From: Agathobacter ruminis
Lineage (GTDB): Bacteria; Bacillota; Clostridia; Lachnospirales; Lachnospiraceae
Direction of reading: 5' to 3'
DNA: 64,000 nt
Assembly: GCF_002735305.1 (NCBI RefSeq)
Contig: NZ_PDYG01000134.1
Span: forward strand, 62,001 to 126,000
In this document: positions 52,081 through 60,748 of the stretch, one piece after another
Layout of the letters: each line of letters starts with the position of its first letter
Position numbering within the stretch: position 1 is the first letter of the stretch
Position numbers and translations under genes: made by a program
Notes under the pieces: generated by a model
Databases searched by the model: none
The model's input: the letters and a program-made list of their open reading frames with translations, nothing else
Told to the model about the DNA's origin: nothing

Positions 52081-52117
52081 GAAACTAGGTAATTAGCCTT
52101 ATTTTTGAGGAAACGCA

Positions 52118-52146
52118 TTTACATTGAATTGTCAATCAATTATAAT
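52118..52146 (+). promoter_or_regulatory. Sigma-A promoter of the NUDIX gene
   Basis: TTTACA (52118-52123), a 17-bp spacer and TATAAT (52141-52146), 57 bp before the start codon. Confidence 0.75.
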
Positions 52147-52202
52147 TTTTACAAATTAATATCCGTCAATTAGAGCTGAATGTGTCACATAGGAGAGATG
52201 AT

Positions 52203-52724
52203 ATGGAAACACTGTTTACGCTGGATAAGAAGGATTACAGCCCGGATATGCCGATTCAGGAACGCCATGCCGTACGCGGAATCATAGAGCGCGACGGCAA
52301 GTTCATTATGCAACAAAGCAAAGAGGGGGATTTCAAAATACCCGGCGGCGGAATCGAACCGGGTGAGACGCATGTACAGGCATTGGCACGGGAAGTACGG
52401 GAAGAAGTCGGATTGCTGGTGATTCCGGAATCGGTTCGTCCCATTGGTGAGATTGTGGAGAAGCGGAGAGACATTTTTGATCCGACTCGGACCTATATTG
52501 CACATTCCTATTTCTATGCATGTGATGTGGGGGAACAGTCTGTAGAACCACAGATGACGGAGAGCGAATTGCGGCTGGGATATCATCCGGTATGGGAAGA
52601 TTTAGAGCAGATTATCGAAACCAATGATCGTTTTCTGAATCAGGATTGGCAGAAACGAGATCATCTTTTCATGAGATGGATGAGAGATCGCAGAGAGAAG
52701 AGAATAGAATTGAAAGCGGAATAA
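52203..52724 (+). CDS. NUDIX hydrolase
   Basis: A 173-residue NUDIX pyrophosphohydrolase with a complete NUDIX box: GGGIEPGETHVQALAREV then REEVGLLV (about residues 47-72, matching Gx5Ex7REUxEExGU). The first ~20 residues (ETLFTLDKKDYSPDMP) precede the domain. Substrate (a nucleoside diphosphate derivative) is not readable. ATG 52203 follows AGGAGAGATGAT; the GTG at 52182 is not used. It stands alone, with its own promoter and terminator. Confidence 0.9.
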   Translation: METLFTLDKKDYSPDMPIQERHAVRGIIERDGKFIMQQSKEGDFKIPGGGIEPGETHVQALAREVREEVGLLVIPESVRPIGEIVEKRRDIFDPTRTYIAHSYFYACDVGEQSVEPQMTESELRLGYHPVWEDLEQIIETNDRFLNQDWQKRDHLFMRWMRDRREKRIELKAE

Positions 52725-52730
52725 AAAAAT

Positions 52731-52760
52731 GGAGCGTACCCTGTACGCTCCTTTATGTTT
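52731..52760 (+). terminator. Intrinsic terminator after the NUDIX gene
   Basis: GGAGCGTAC (52731-52739), loop CCT, GTACGCTCC (52743-52751), then TTTATGTTTT. The run of As before it would pair with Ts to serve the opposite strand in part. Confidence 0.85.
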
Positions 52761-52793
52761 TGTCCCTTGTTAGACTAGATAATAGCAATATTA

Positions 52794-53981
52794 TTAGCGG
52801 TTGTTACCGGTTTCTTCATTGTAACGGGTAACTGCATTGTGAATACGATCGGAAGGATCAAGCAGATCGCTGATAGAAACATCATGATTCAATGCATCGA
52901 TGATATAGGCAATATATTTGCTCATGTCACAATTGATATAGTAATCCTTGGAAAGCATTTCTTCGGTCTGATAGCAAAGGTTTGTTGTAACAACACGATA
53001 AATCAAGCCTTCTTCATGCGCTTTATCAAATGACTCCCAACCGTTGGTGAAGAGTCCGAAAGTAGCAACAACGAAAATGCGTCCTGCACCGCGCTTCTTT
53101 AATTCGCGCGCTGTATCAATCATACTTTCGCCGGAAGAAATCATATCATCAATAATCATGACATCTTTTCCGTTGATGTCGCTGCCGAGGAATTCGTGAG
53201 CGACAATCGGATTACGACCGTTGACAACCTTTGAGTAATCGCGTCTCTTGTAGAACATACCCATGTCTACACCAAGTACGCTGGCAAGGTAGATTGCACG
53301 GCTGGTTGCACCCTCATCAGGGGAAATAATCATCAAATGATCAGAATCGATTTTCAGATCCTTGACATTTTTCAGAATTCCCTTCATGAACTGATAAGAA
53401 GGCATTACATTTTCAAATCCATTGAGTGGAATTGCATTTACGACACGAGGGTCATGTGCATCGAAGGTAATGATATTATCGACACCGATTGATACAAGTT
53501 CTTTTAATGCCAATGGGCAATCAAGAGACTCTCTTGCGGTGCGTCGATGCTGACGACTTTCATATAAGAATGGAAGGATGACGGTGATTCTGCGAGCTTT
53601 TCCACCAATGGCGGCAATGATTCGCTTCAAATCTGCCCAGTGATCATCCGGAGACATATGATTTTCATGACCAGATACAGAATAAGTAAGGCTATAGTTG
53701 GTTACATCAACCATAATATAAAGATCATATCCGCGTACTGACTGATTAATGACACATTTTGCTTCGCCGGTACCAAAGCGAGGGGTATATGGGCGAATAA
53801 TATAGCTGTCTTTTGCGTAGTCTACAAATCCTGCTTCACTCTTGTGCTGATGGTTGCGTTTCTCTCTCCAGACAGTCAGATAACTGTCGACTTTCTCTGC
53901 CAGACCAATGCAGCTTTCTGTTGCAATCAAGCCCAGACGGCCTTGCGGCATGGTTTCCAGCATTCTTTCATCATTTGGCAT
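52794..53981 (-). CDS. prs: Ribose-phosphate pyrophosphokinase (long form)
   Basis: Makes PRPP from ribose 5-phosphate and ATP for nucleotide, His and NAD synthesis. At 395 residues it is longer than the usual ~315, with an N-terminal extension of about 70 residues. Catalytic-core markers: VILPFLYESRQHRRT (about 134-148, in place of the usual PY-x-YARQDR), TFDAHDPRVVNAIP (about 172), ISPDEGATSRA (about 223) and the PRPP loop VMIIDDMISSGESMIDTAREL (about 275-295). It is a recognisable variant of the family. GGAGGACATGATATC precedes the start. The pncB product NAPRT uses PRPP. Confidence 0.9.
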   Translation of the reverse strand: MPNDERMLETMPQGRLGLIATESCIGLAEKVDSYLTVWREKRNHQHKSEAGFVDYAKDSYIIRPYTPRFGTGEAKCVINQSVRGYDLYIMVDVTNYSLTYSVSGHENHMSPDDHWADLKRIIAAIGGKARRITVILPFLYESRQHRRTARESLDCPLALKELVSIGVDNIITFDAHDPRVVNAIPLNGFENVMPSYQFMKGILKNVKDLKIDSDHLMIISPDEGATSRAIYLASVLGVDMGMFYKRRDYSKVVNGRNPIVAHEFLGSDINGKDVMIIDDMISSGESMIDTARELKKRGAGRIFVVATFGLFTNGWESFDKAHEEGLIYRVVTTNLCYQTEEMLSKDYYINCDMSKYIAYIIDALNHDVSISDLLDPSDRIHNAVTRYNEETGNNR

Positions 53982-54028
53982 GATATCATGTCCTCCATTA
54001 AAACTTTATTTTAGGCAAAGGGTTGGGG

Positions 54029-55015
54029 TTAGACCTTTTGCAATTTGCACTGAATTCGAATGTCATTGGCGGACAGCTTAATGATGTTATATGCGGAGCT
54101 GAGTCGTGATGCGATTCGCTCGCTGTATACATTAGCCAGATTGCCAAGATTTAAATTCGTTGAAATAATAGTAGACTTTTGACGCAGGATGCGTTCATTT
54201 ATACATAAAAACAACTGAGATACGGTAAAACTGTTGGTTGTTTCCGTTCCCAAGTCATCAATAATCAATAAATCACAATCAAAAATATTTTTATTTGCTT
54301 CAATGGCATCGCTGTCCCGGTCGAAACGACTCCTGCTGAGGTTTTCAAACAGCATTGCAGCGGAAAAATAAATTACGGAATGTCCGCGATCGAGCAATTC
54401 TTTCGCTATGCAATTGGACAGAAATGTCTTTCCTGTACCGGTGTTACCCATCAATAACAGGTTGTTTGGCTGATTGCGGAATGTGTCCACAAACCTATGA
54501 CATTCTGCCACGGCAGAGCGCATGTTGTCAAGTTCTGAAATGCCATTTTCAAAAGAATTTGGTGCATCTGAATAAAAATCATATCGCAGAGTCGAGAAAT
54601 TTTCACGCGAAAGGATATGACTGAGATTGGATTGTGCATACACCTTATTCAGAATCGCCTGCTGAAGACAGTGACACTTCTTGCCGTTGATATATCCTGT
54701 GTCCTTACAATCAGGGCAGCTGTATACCGGTTCAAAGAAATCTTTGGAATAGCCGAGCGTGGAGAGGATGTCCTCTCTTTGCTGATGCATTTCTGCAATG
54801 ATATTCTTCAAATCCGATACGGCATTCTGATCACCGTTTAACAGTCGACGGGCTGCAGCGACGGAATAGCGCGCAATGGAATCATCGATTTCTTTCAGGC
54901 GTGGATCCTTCTCGTATGCTTCGGCAATATGCTCCTCGGTTTTGTGACGGTTCGCAATCTGACGGCTGTCATAGTTGCGCATGATTTCATCATATTGAGA
55001 ATTTGTCAATCCCAT
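54029..55015 (-). CDS. dnaI: Primosomal/helicase-loader ATPase, DnaC/DnaI type
   Basis: Loads the replicative helicase. The 328-residue protein has an N-terminal helical part with a zinc-finger-like CPDCKDTGYINGKKCHC (about residues 94-110), and an AAA+ domain: Walker A GNTGTGKTFL (about 192-201), Walker B LLIIDDLGTE (about 250) and sensor-1 STNLNLG. TDIRIQCK closes the C-terminus. It follows dnaD by 14 bp. The gene order dnaD-dnaI is the reduced Firmicute primosome pair. GAAGGGGC precedes the start. Confidence 0.9.
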   Translation of the reverse strand: MGLTNSQYDEIMRNYDSRQIANRHKTEEHIAEAYEKDPRLKEIDDSIARYSVAAARRLLNGDQNAVSDLKNIIAEMHQQREDILSTLGYSKDFFEPVYSCPDCKDTGYINGKKCHCLQQAILNKVYAQSNLSHILSRENFSTLRYDFYSDAPNSFENGISELDNMRSAVAECHRFVDTFRNQPNNLLLMGNTGTGKTFLSNCIAKELLDRGHSVIYFSAAMLFENLSRSRFDRDSDAIEANKNIFDCDLLIIDDLGTETTNSFTVSQLFLCINERILRQKSTIISTNLNLGNLANVYSERIASRLSSAYNIIKLSANDIRIQCKLQKV

Positions 55016-55029
55016 AGATTTGCCCCTTC

Positions 55030-56094
55030 TTATTGTGCGGTTGATTTAATCAACATCTTTTCCAATTGATCATAATCATTGTTGCGACCTTCGAAATTAC
55101 TGAATTTGGTCGGTCGGATATTTTCACTGGCATTTACGGAAATCTTTTGTGCTTCGGAATGCTTTGCATCAAGTTTCTGTACATCTGCCAAAGTGTGAAC
55201 ATCATTCTTGAACCAGGTTTCCAGAATTTTATTGATATAGGAAAAGCTTGGCTCGTGGATTGCTTCAATGGTTCTGCGACATGCCTCTTCGATCAAAGGC
55301 AACTCGAAGTTCCATTCGTCGGTCCAGCGGTTTAAGTCAGCCAGCTCTGTCTTTGCCAGGTCACGACCGCGAATCCCCAATGCTTTCATCACGGTATAAA
55401 CCGGCTTGCTTCTCGCACGGAATTGTTCGCGCGCCTGCTCGATGGTGACAATTCCTTCCTCGGCCCAGTTGATTGCAATGCGGTTCATATAGCGGAATGA
55501 GGTATGTCCCTTGCTGATGCAGGCCTCGGCCAGATACTCGATGAGCTCCGGTGCCAGTTGTAACTGATCGAACCAGAACAGGCAGAATTGTACATCCGTC
55601 TGTGTAATCGGTTTTTTCAAATAGCTTTCAATTACAAATAACAATTCACGGACTTCCGGATTGCGACGGAACTCTTCAACTTCGGTGACTGAATATTCGC
55701 GCGGCTGAGGCACGGAAACTGTCGGAACAGGTGTTGCCGGAACAGATGCTGCAGATACAGGCACTGTCTGAGCAGGTGCAGCCTGGGAAATTTCCTGTGT
55801 CAAAGGTAAAAGCGCAATCCCTGTCAATTGTCTGCGTTCATCCAGGTCAAGACGAATGACACCAACGCGGCTCCAGTAAAGCAATGCACGAGTGACATCA
55901 TTTTCTGTGTGGTTAAAATAATCAGCGATGGCAGAGACACTGCACTCTTTGCTCGGATCATTTAAACTGCGCAAAAGATATAAATATACTTTTACGAATT
56001 CTCCATTGGCCTCCGGCATATACTGATCTAAAAAAATGTTTGAAATTCCGGTAAAGGACATTGCGCCTTCACTGTACAATTTCACACTCGCCAT
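55030..56094 (-). CDS. dnaD: DnaD domain primosome protein
   Basis: A 354-residue replication-initiation protein. An N-terminal winged helix (residues about 30-95; YLYLLRSLNDPSKECSVSAIADYFNHTENDV) precedes a Pro/Ala/Val-rich linker (about 100-140) and two DnaD-type C-terminal helices (VEEFRRNPEVRELLFVIESYLKKPIT and, further on, AYINK-like SYINKILETW). In Bacillus DnaD acts with DnaB and DnaI at oriC and at restart. ATG 56094 has AGAGGAA; the GTG at 56103 is too close to that site. A cluster of DnaA boxes lies just upstream. Confidence 0.87.
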   Translation of the reverse strand: MASVKLYSEGAMSFTGISNIFLDQYMPEANGEFVKVYLYLLRSLNDPSKECSVSAIADYFNHTENDVTRALLYWSRVGVIRLDLDERRQLTGIALLPLTQEISQAAPAQTVPVSAASVPATPVPTVSVPQPREYSVTEVEEFRRNPEVRELLFVIESYLKKPITQTDVQFCLFWFDQLQLAPELIEYLAEACISKGHTSFRYMNRIAINWAEEGIVTIEQAREQFRARSKPVYTVMKALGIRGRDLAKTELADLNRWTDEWNFELPLIEEACRRTIEAIHEPSFSYINKILETWFKNDVHTLADVQKLDAKHSEAQKISVNASENIRPTKFSNFEGRNNDYDQLEKMLIKSTAQ

Positions 56095-56213
56095 AACATA
56101 CACTTCCTCTTTCTTTTAACTGAAACGAATTATATCACTTAAATTCAAAAAAGAGAAGAGCACAAATGCCAAAAAACGCAGTAAAATCAAGGGATTACAG
56201 CCCTTGTGAAGTC

Positions 56214-56388
56214 TGTGGATAATGTGGATAAATATCTTTTGAAAAACAATATTTTGATTAAATTTTAACGATAAAATGAGTAATAACAAGCACGGAAATC
56301 ATTTTCGAAATCGTTTTCAAAGGACACAAAAAAATCCACAGATTTGGGAGGAAGATTTCCACCCCAAAACTGTGGATAATGTGGATAT
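56214..56388. promoter_or_regulatory. Cluster of DnaA boxes upstream of dnaD-dnaI
   Basis: Four perfect or near-perfect TGTGGATAA boxes in two tandem pairs: 56214-56222 plus 56223-56231 and 56371-56379 plus 56380-56388 (last base T). A fifth weaker, inverted one lies at 56332-56340. The 18-nt CTGTGGATAATGTGGATA is an exact direct repeat at 56213-56230 and 56370-56387. AT-rich sequence lies between. It separates murC from dnaD. Confidence 0.85.
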
Positions 56389-56389
56389 G

Positions 56390-57772
56390 TTATTTTTGGA
56401 CGAGCTTCTCGCCAATTTCTACAACATTTCCGGCACCCATAGTTATCAACAGGTCGCCGTGCATACATTTTTTTTGCAAAAATTTTTCGATTTCTTCAAA
56501 TGTAGGAAAATAGTACGATTCCGTACCGCATTCCTGAAGTCGCTTCAAAATATCCTCCGAAGAGATATTGTAAGTGTTCTTCTCGCGGGCTGCATAAATG
56601 TCTGCGAGCACAACCGTATCTGCGACAGAAAGCGCTTTCGCAAAATCATTGAGAAAGGCCTTTGTGCGGGAATAGGTATGCGGCTGAAAACAGACAATCA
56701 GTCTGTTGTGCGGATAATTCTGTGCTGCGGTCAAAGTGGCGCGAATCTCGGTTGGGTGATGTGCATAATCATCGATGACAGTGACGCCGTCAAAACTGCC
56801 TTTAAGCTGGAAACGGCGATCGGCACCGCCAAACTGCAATAATCCTTTTATGATGGATTCGGTGTCGATGCCAAGCGAGATGCAAAGTGCTGCTGCCGCA
56901 ACGGCATTTGAAATATTGTGTTTTCCCGGTACAGATAATGCAATTTCAGCGATGGCCCGTCCCTGATGCATGAGCGTAAACTGACCGCAGGCCTTCTCGT
57001 CAAAACGGATATCTTCGGCATAATAGTCGGCCTTGTCATCCAGCCCGTATGTGATAATCTGCTGTGGCAAATCCTTTACGATTTCTTCATAATTGCAAAT
57101 ATCATGATTGATTAATGTGATACCGTCTGCTTTTGTATTTTGCGCAAACAGTCGGAACGAATGACGAATATCTGCAAGATCTTTAAAGAAGTCCATGTGG
57201 TCTTCTTCTATATTAAGAATCAGACTGTAACGCGGACGGAAATTCAAAAAGCTGTTTGTATATTCACAGGCTTCACTGAGAAAAATCTCTGATTTGCCGA
57301 CGCGGATATTGCCGCCGATGGATTCAAGAATTCCTCCGACGGTGATGGTCGGATCTTTTTTTGCCTGCAAAAAGATTTCGCTGAGCATGGAGGTGGTTGT
57401 CGTCTTTCCGTGCGTTCCGGACACAGCAACTGAATTCTGATAATTATCCATGATCTGTCCGAGCAGCTGGGCTCTTGTCAGCATCGGAAGACCTGCTTCT
57501 TTTGCTGCAATAAATTCCGGATTGGTTTCGGAAATTGCTGCGGTATAAACAACAACATCCGTGTTATCTGCATCGATGTTTTCGGCGCACTGTCCAATCA
57601 TGACTTTGGCGCCAAGTGCTTCTAAATGCTTTGTCAGTTCGGACTCTTTTGCATCCGAACCTGTGACGGTGAATCCTTCTTCCATCAAAATTTCAGCAAG
57701 ACCGCTCATGCTGATTCCACCAATTCCCATAAAATGAATTGATACCGGTTTTTCAAAATCTATCTGATACAT
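56390..57772 (-). CDS. murC: UDP-N-acetylmuramate--L-alanine ligase
   Basis: First amino-acid addition in peptidoglycan precursor synthesis. The 460-residue Mur ligase has the N-terminal MGIGGISMSGLAEIL (about residues 15-29), P-loop VSGTHGKTTTTSM (about 115-127), YTNSFLNFRPRYSLILNIEEDHMD-type core (about 170-195), and C-terminal IDDYAHHPTEI (about 334-344). Length is typical. AAAGGAAC precedes the start at 57772. It has its own promoter; ddl and murF lie elsewhere in the window. Confidence 0.95.
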   Translation of the reverse strand: MYQIDFEKPVSIHFMGIGGISMSGLAEILMEEGFTVTGSDAKESELTKHLEALGAKVMIGQCAENIDADNTDVVVYTAAISETNPEFIAAKEAGLPMLTRAQLLGQIMDNYQNSVAVSGTHGKTTTTSMLSEIFLQAKKDPTITVGGILESIGGNIRVGKSEIFLSEACEYTNSFLNFRPRYSLILNIEEDHMDFFKDLADIRHSFRLFAQNTKADGITLINHDICNYEEIVKDLPQQIITYGLDDKADYYAEDIRFDEKACGQFTLMHQGRAIAEIALSVPGKHNISNAVAAAALCISLGIDTESIIKGLLQFGGADRRFQLKGSFDGVTVIDDYAHHPTEIRATLTAAQNYPHNRLIVCFQPHTYSRTKAFLNDFAKALSVADTVVLADIYAAREKNTYNISSEDILKRLQECGTESYYFPTFEEIEKFLQKKCMHGDLLITMGAGNVVEIGEKLVQK

Positions 57773-57804
57773 AATATGTTCCTTTGCCTTTCATATTCCT
57801 ACCT

Positions 57805-57832
57805 ATTATAGCACCAAAATGATTCACTTCAA
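57805..57832 (-). promoter_or_regulatory. Sigma-A promoter of murC
   Basis: On the minus strand: TTGAAG (57832-57827), a 16-bp spacer and TATAAT (57810-57805), 32 bp before the murC start. Confidence 0.72.
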
Positions 57833-57979
57833 GTCCATCCCCCATTTTTTCCTTACCATTCACAGCCCATAGACCCGGTAAGCCCTTCACCTTTGCAAGA
57901 AACACCCGGAAGCGGAGCATGGGATATGGTTATTATCACGAAAAAAGCGGAAAAACAGTATGCATCTTTGTACAGAATG

Positions 57980-58008
57980 TTGAAGTGGTGGTGGGTCTGT
58001 GATAAAAT
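57980..58008 (+). promoter_or_regulatory. Sigma-A promoter of the glgC-glgD operon
   Basis: TTGAAG (57980-57985), a 17-bp spacer and TAAAAT (58003-58008), 42 bp before the start codon. The other 190 bp of this murC-glgC gap hold nothing else I can identify. Confidence 0.68.
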
Positions 58009-58050
58009 GATGATAACTAGATTTTACGGGGGACTAGAAGGGGTGAGCAC

Positions 58051-59319
58051 ATGAGAAAAGAAATGATTGCAATGTTGTTGGCTGGAGGACAGGGTAGCCG
58101 ACTCGGCGTGTTGACACAGGATGTGGCAAAGCCGGCGGTACCGTTTGGCGGAAAGTACAGGATTATTGATTTTCCGCTGAGTAATTGTATCAATTCGGGA
58201 ATTGATACAGTCGGTGTGCTGACGCAGTATCAGCCGCTGCTGCTGAATTCGCATATCGGAATCGGAATACCGTGGGACCTTGACCGGAACAACGGAGGTG
58301 TGACCATTCTGCCGCCGTACGAGCAGACGGGCAACAGCGAGTGGTATACGGGCACGGCGAATGCGATTTATCAGAATATCAAATATATTGACTCGTATAA
58401 CCCGGAATATGTGCTGATTTTATCAGGCGATCATATTTATAAGATGGATTATGAGGTGATGCTTGATTTTCATAAGCAAAATGATGCGGATGTCACAATT
58501 GCAACGATGCCGGTGCCGATTGAGGAGGCAAGCCGCTTTGGAATTGTAATTGCTGATGATGAGAAACGGATCGAGGACTTTGAGGAAAAGCCGAAGCAGC
58601 CAAGAAGCAATCTGGCATCCATGGGTATTTATATCTTTACATGGAGCGTTTTGCGGGATGCGCTTGTCAGCATGAAATGTCAGAAGAATTGTGACTTCGG
58701 CAAGCATATCATTCCGTATTGTTTCAAAAATGAAAAGCGTATGTTTGCATACGAATTCAACGGTTACTGGAAGGATGTCGGCACATTGGGTTCTTACTGG
58801 GAAGCCAATATGGAACTGATCGATCTGATTCCGGAATTCAACCTCTATGAAGAATTTTGGAAAATTTATACGCGCACGAATGCGATTGAACCGCAGTATC
58901 TCGGACCGGAGGCAAACTGCGAGAAATGTATTATCGGCGAAGCTTCCGAGATTTTCGGTGCAGTCATCAATTCGGTGATCGGACCGAATGTCAAAATCGG
59001 CAGGGGAACGGTGGTTCGCGATTCCATCATAATGCAGGATACGGTAATCGGAGATAATTGTACCATTGATCATACAATCATCGCAGAGAATTGCACCATT
59101 GGCGAGAATTGTACGATTGGATACGGAGAACCGGTTGAAAATAAATTAAATGCATCTGTCTATTCCTTTGGACTGGCGGTAATTGGAGAAAAATCCGTGA
59201 TTCCGGAAAAGGTTCGGATAGGTAAGAATACCGCAATAGCAGGAGTTACGACGCATGAGGATTATCAGGACGGCGCACTCGCAGACGGGGATGTAATCAT
59301 TAAGGCAGGTGAAGAATAA
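58051..59319 (+). CDS. glgC: Glucose-1-phosphate adenylyltransferase, catalytic subunit
   Basis: Makes ADP-glucose for glycogen. The 422-residue protein has the nucleotidyltransferase domain ([15 protein letters not shown] at residues 8-22, [11 protein letters not shown] about 42-52, GTANAIYQN about 100, [11 protein letters not shown] about 124) and a C-terminal left-handed beta helix (repeats such as [23 protein letters not shown], about 335-357). Catalytic residues are present, unlike in the following GlgD. Start ATG 58051 has AAGGGGTGAG. It overlaps glgD by one base. Confidence 0.95.
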   Translation: MRKEMIAMLLAGGQGSRLGVLTQDVAKPAVPFGGKYRIIDFPLSNCINSGIDTVGVLTQYQPLLLNSHIGIGIPWDLDRNNGGVTILPPYEQTGNSEWYTGTANAIYQNIKYIDSYNPEYVLILSGDHIYKMDYEVMLDFHKQNDADVTIATMPVPIEEASRFGIVIADDEKRIEDFEEKPKQPRSNLASMGIYIFTWSVLRDALVSMKCQKNCDFGKHIIPYCFKNEKRMFAYEFNGYWKDVGTLGSYWEANMELIDLIPEFNLYEEFWKIYTRTNAIEPQYLGPEANCEKCIIGEASEIFGAVINSVIGPNVKIGRGTVVRDSIIMQDTVIGDNCTIDHTIIAENCTIGENCTIGYGEPVENKLNASVYSFGLAVIGEKSVIPEKVRIGKNTAIAGVTTHEDYQDGALADGDVIIKAGEE

Positions 59320-60437
59320 TGAAAGCGATAGGAATCATTTTGGCAGGTGGCAGCAATCACCGCATGAAAGAATTGACGAGAAAGAGAGCGATTCCGGCGA
59401 TGCCGGTCGGCGGCAGTTTCCGCTGCATTGATTTTGCACTGAGTGCAATGAGCAACTCGCATATACAGACGGTTGCGGTACTGACCCAATACAATGCGCG
59501 AAGTCTGAACGAGCATCTGAATTCCTCAAAATGGTGGGATTTCGGACGCAAACAGGGCGGACTCTATCTGTTTACACCGACGGTGACTGCGGACAACCAG
59601 GACTGGTACCGCGGCACGGCAGATTCGATTTATCAGAATATTGATTTTTTGAAAAAACATCATGAGCCTTATGTGATTATCTCAAGCGGCGATCTGGTAT
59701 ATAAAATGGATTTCAACAAATTGCTGGAGTATCATATTGAGAAGCAGGCGGATATCACCGTGGTTTGCAAAGATATGCCGGCGCAGACGGATGTATCCCG
59801 TTTTGGAGTAATCAGGATGAATGAAGAATTCCGGATTGTCGATTTTGAAGAGAAGCCGCTGCAGGCGCATTCGAATACCATTTCGGCAGGAATCTATGTC
59901 TTCCGCAGACGCCAGCTGATAGAGATGCTTGAGCGTTCCGCTGAGGAAAACAGATATGATCTGGTGCAGGATATCATCGTCCGCTATCGCGATGTGAAGC
60001 GGGTATATGGATATAAACACAAAGAATATTGGGCAAATATTGCGGATACACAGGATTATTTCAAAACCAATATGGAATTTTTGAAGCAGGGAATTCGCAA
60101 TTATTTCTTCCGTGAAGAGCCAAAGACTTATTCTAAGATTGCCGATTTGCCTCCGGCGAAGTATAATATAGGTTCAAAGGTAACCAATTCGATTGTTGCG
60201 AGTGGCTGTATCATCAACGGAACCGTGGAATCTTCAGTGCTGTTTAAGAAAGCTTTTGTCGGCAAGAATTGTGTCATCAGGAATTCGATTATTCTCGATG
60301 ATGTATATATAGGAGACAATTCGCATATCGAAAATTGTATTGTGGAAAGCAAGAGTACACTCCGGCCGAACAGTTATTATTGTGGGGAAGGAGAAGTGCA
60401 GGTTGTCTGTGAACAGTTTGAGCGTTACATGTTGTAG
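59319..60437 (+). CDS. glgD: Glucose-1-phosphate adenylyltransferase regulatory subunit GlgD
   Basis: A 372-residue GlgC paralogue. ILAGGSNHRMKELTRKRAIPAM (residues 7-28) has lost the GxGxRL loop of GlgC, and ISSGDLVYKMDF (about 120) keeps the rest of the site, in line with a mainly regulatory role. A C-terminal beta-helix (GTVESSVLFKKAFVGKNC, about 305-322) is retained. In Firmicutes GlgC and GlgD form a heterotetramer. Its ATG overlaps the glgC stop by one base, so the two are translated in a coupled way. Confidence 0.92.
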   Translation: MKAIGIILAGGSNHRMKELTRKRAIPAMPVGGSFRCIDFALSAMSNSHIQTVAVLTQYNARSLNEHLNSSKWWDFGRKQGGLYLFTPTVTADNQDWYRGTADSIYQNIDFLKKHHEPYVIISSGDLVYKMDFNKLLEYHIEKQADITVVCKDMPAQTDVSRFGVIRMNEEFRIVDFEEKPLQAHSNTISAGIYVFRRRQLIEMLERSAEENRYDLVQDIIVRYRDVKRVYGYKHKEYWANIADTQDYFKTNMEFLKQGIRNYFFREEPKTYSKIADLPPAKYNIGSKVTNSIVASGCIINGTVESSVLFKKAFVGKNCVIRNSIILDDVYIGDNSHIENCIVESKSTLRPNSYYCGEGEVQVVCEQFERYML

Positions 60438-60446
60438 GAGGTATAT

Positions 60447-60704
60447 ATGGAGATAACCGATATCAGAATACGAAAATTTGAAGGTGAAGGCAAGAAAAAA
60501 GCGGTTGCATCCATTACAATCGATCATGTATTTGTCATACATGAAATTAAGATAGTGGAAGGCGCAAAAGGATTGTTTATCGCAATGCCAAGCCGCAAAG
60601 CGACGGACGGGAATTATCGGGATATCGCACATCCGATCAATACCGAGACACGCGAGATGTTACAAAATTTAATTATTCAGAAATACCTGGAGGAGTCGGA
60701 TTAA
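60447..60704 (+). CDS. spoVG: Septation regulator SpoVG
   Basis: An 85-residue SpoVG with the family core: [42 protein letters not shown] and [15 protein letters not shown]. It is a nucleic-acid-binding regulator that affects septation, sporulation and capsule in other Firmicutes. It ends LEESD, shorter than in Bacillus. TAGGAGG precedes ATG 60447. It lies 9 bp after glgD, so the glycogen operon may read into it. Confidence 0.93.
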   Translation: MEITDIRIRKFEGEGKKKAVASITIDHVFVIHEIKIVEGAKGLFIAMPSRKATDGNYRDIAHPINTETREMLQNLIIQKYLEESD

Positions 60705-60713
60705 CCGACTCCT
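60691..60713 (+). terminator. Possible terminator or attenuator after spoVG
   Basis: AGGAGTCGG (60691-60699), loop ATTAA, CCGACTCCT (60705-60713). The following T run is poor (TATTGG), so read-through to pth is likely. Confidence 0.5.
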
Positions 60714-60748
60714 TATTGGTGTTACAGAAACAAAGACGGAGGAATAAC

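Larger units (their letters stand above)
51423..52202. other. 780-bp intergenic region between divergent genes
   Basis: This gap holds the upstream region of the minus-strand flavoprotein (AT-rich, 51440-51520, no clear promoter), a 14-bp hairpin, the 413-nt inverted repeat and the NUDIX promoter. No coding sequence has a ribosome site or start I trust. Confidence 0.7.

Noticed and set aside
51737-52092. Protein genes within the 413-nt inverted repeat (one on each strand)
   Set aside because: Neither has a credible start and ribosome site, and both mainly restate the palindrome. The weak silent-change signal is reported as a finding only.
56214-56388. Chromosomal replication origin
   Set aside because: DnaA boxes are clustered, but dnaA and dnaN are not adjacent, and I see no clear 13-mer-type melting element. 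A regulatory or titrating role fits the dnaD-dnaI context better.
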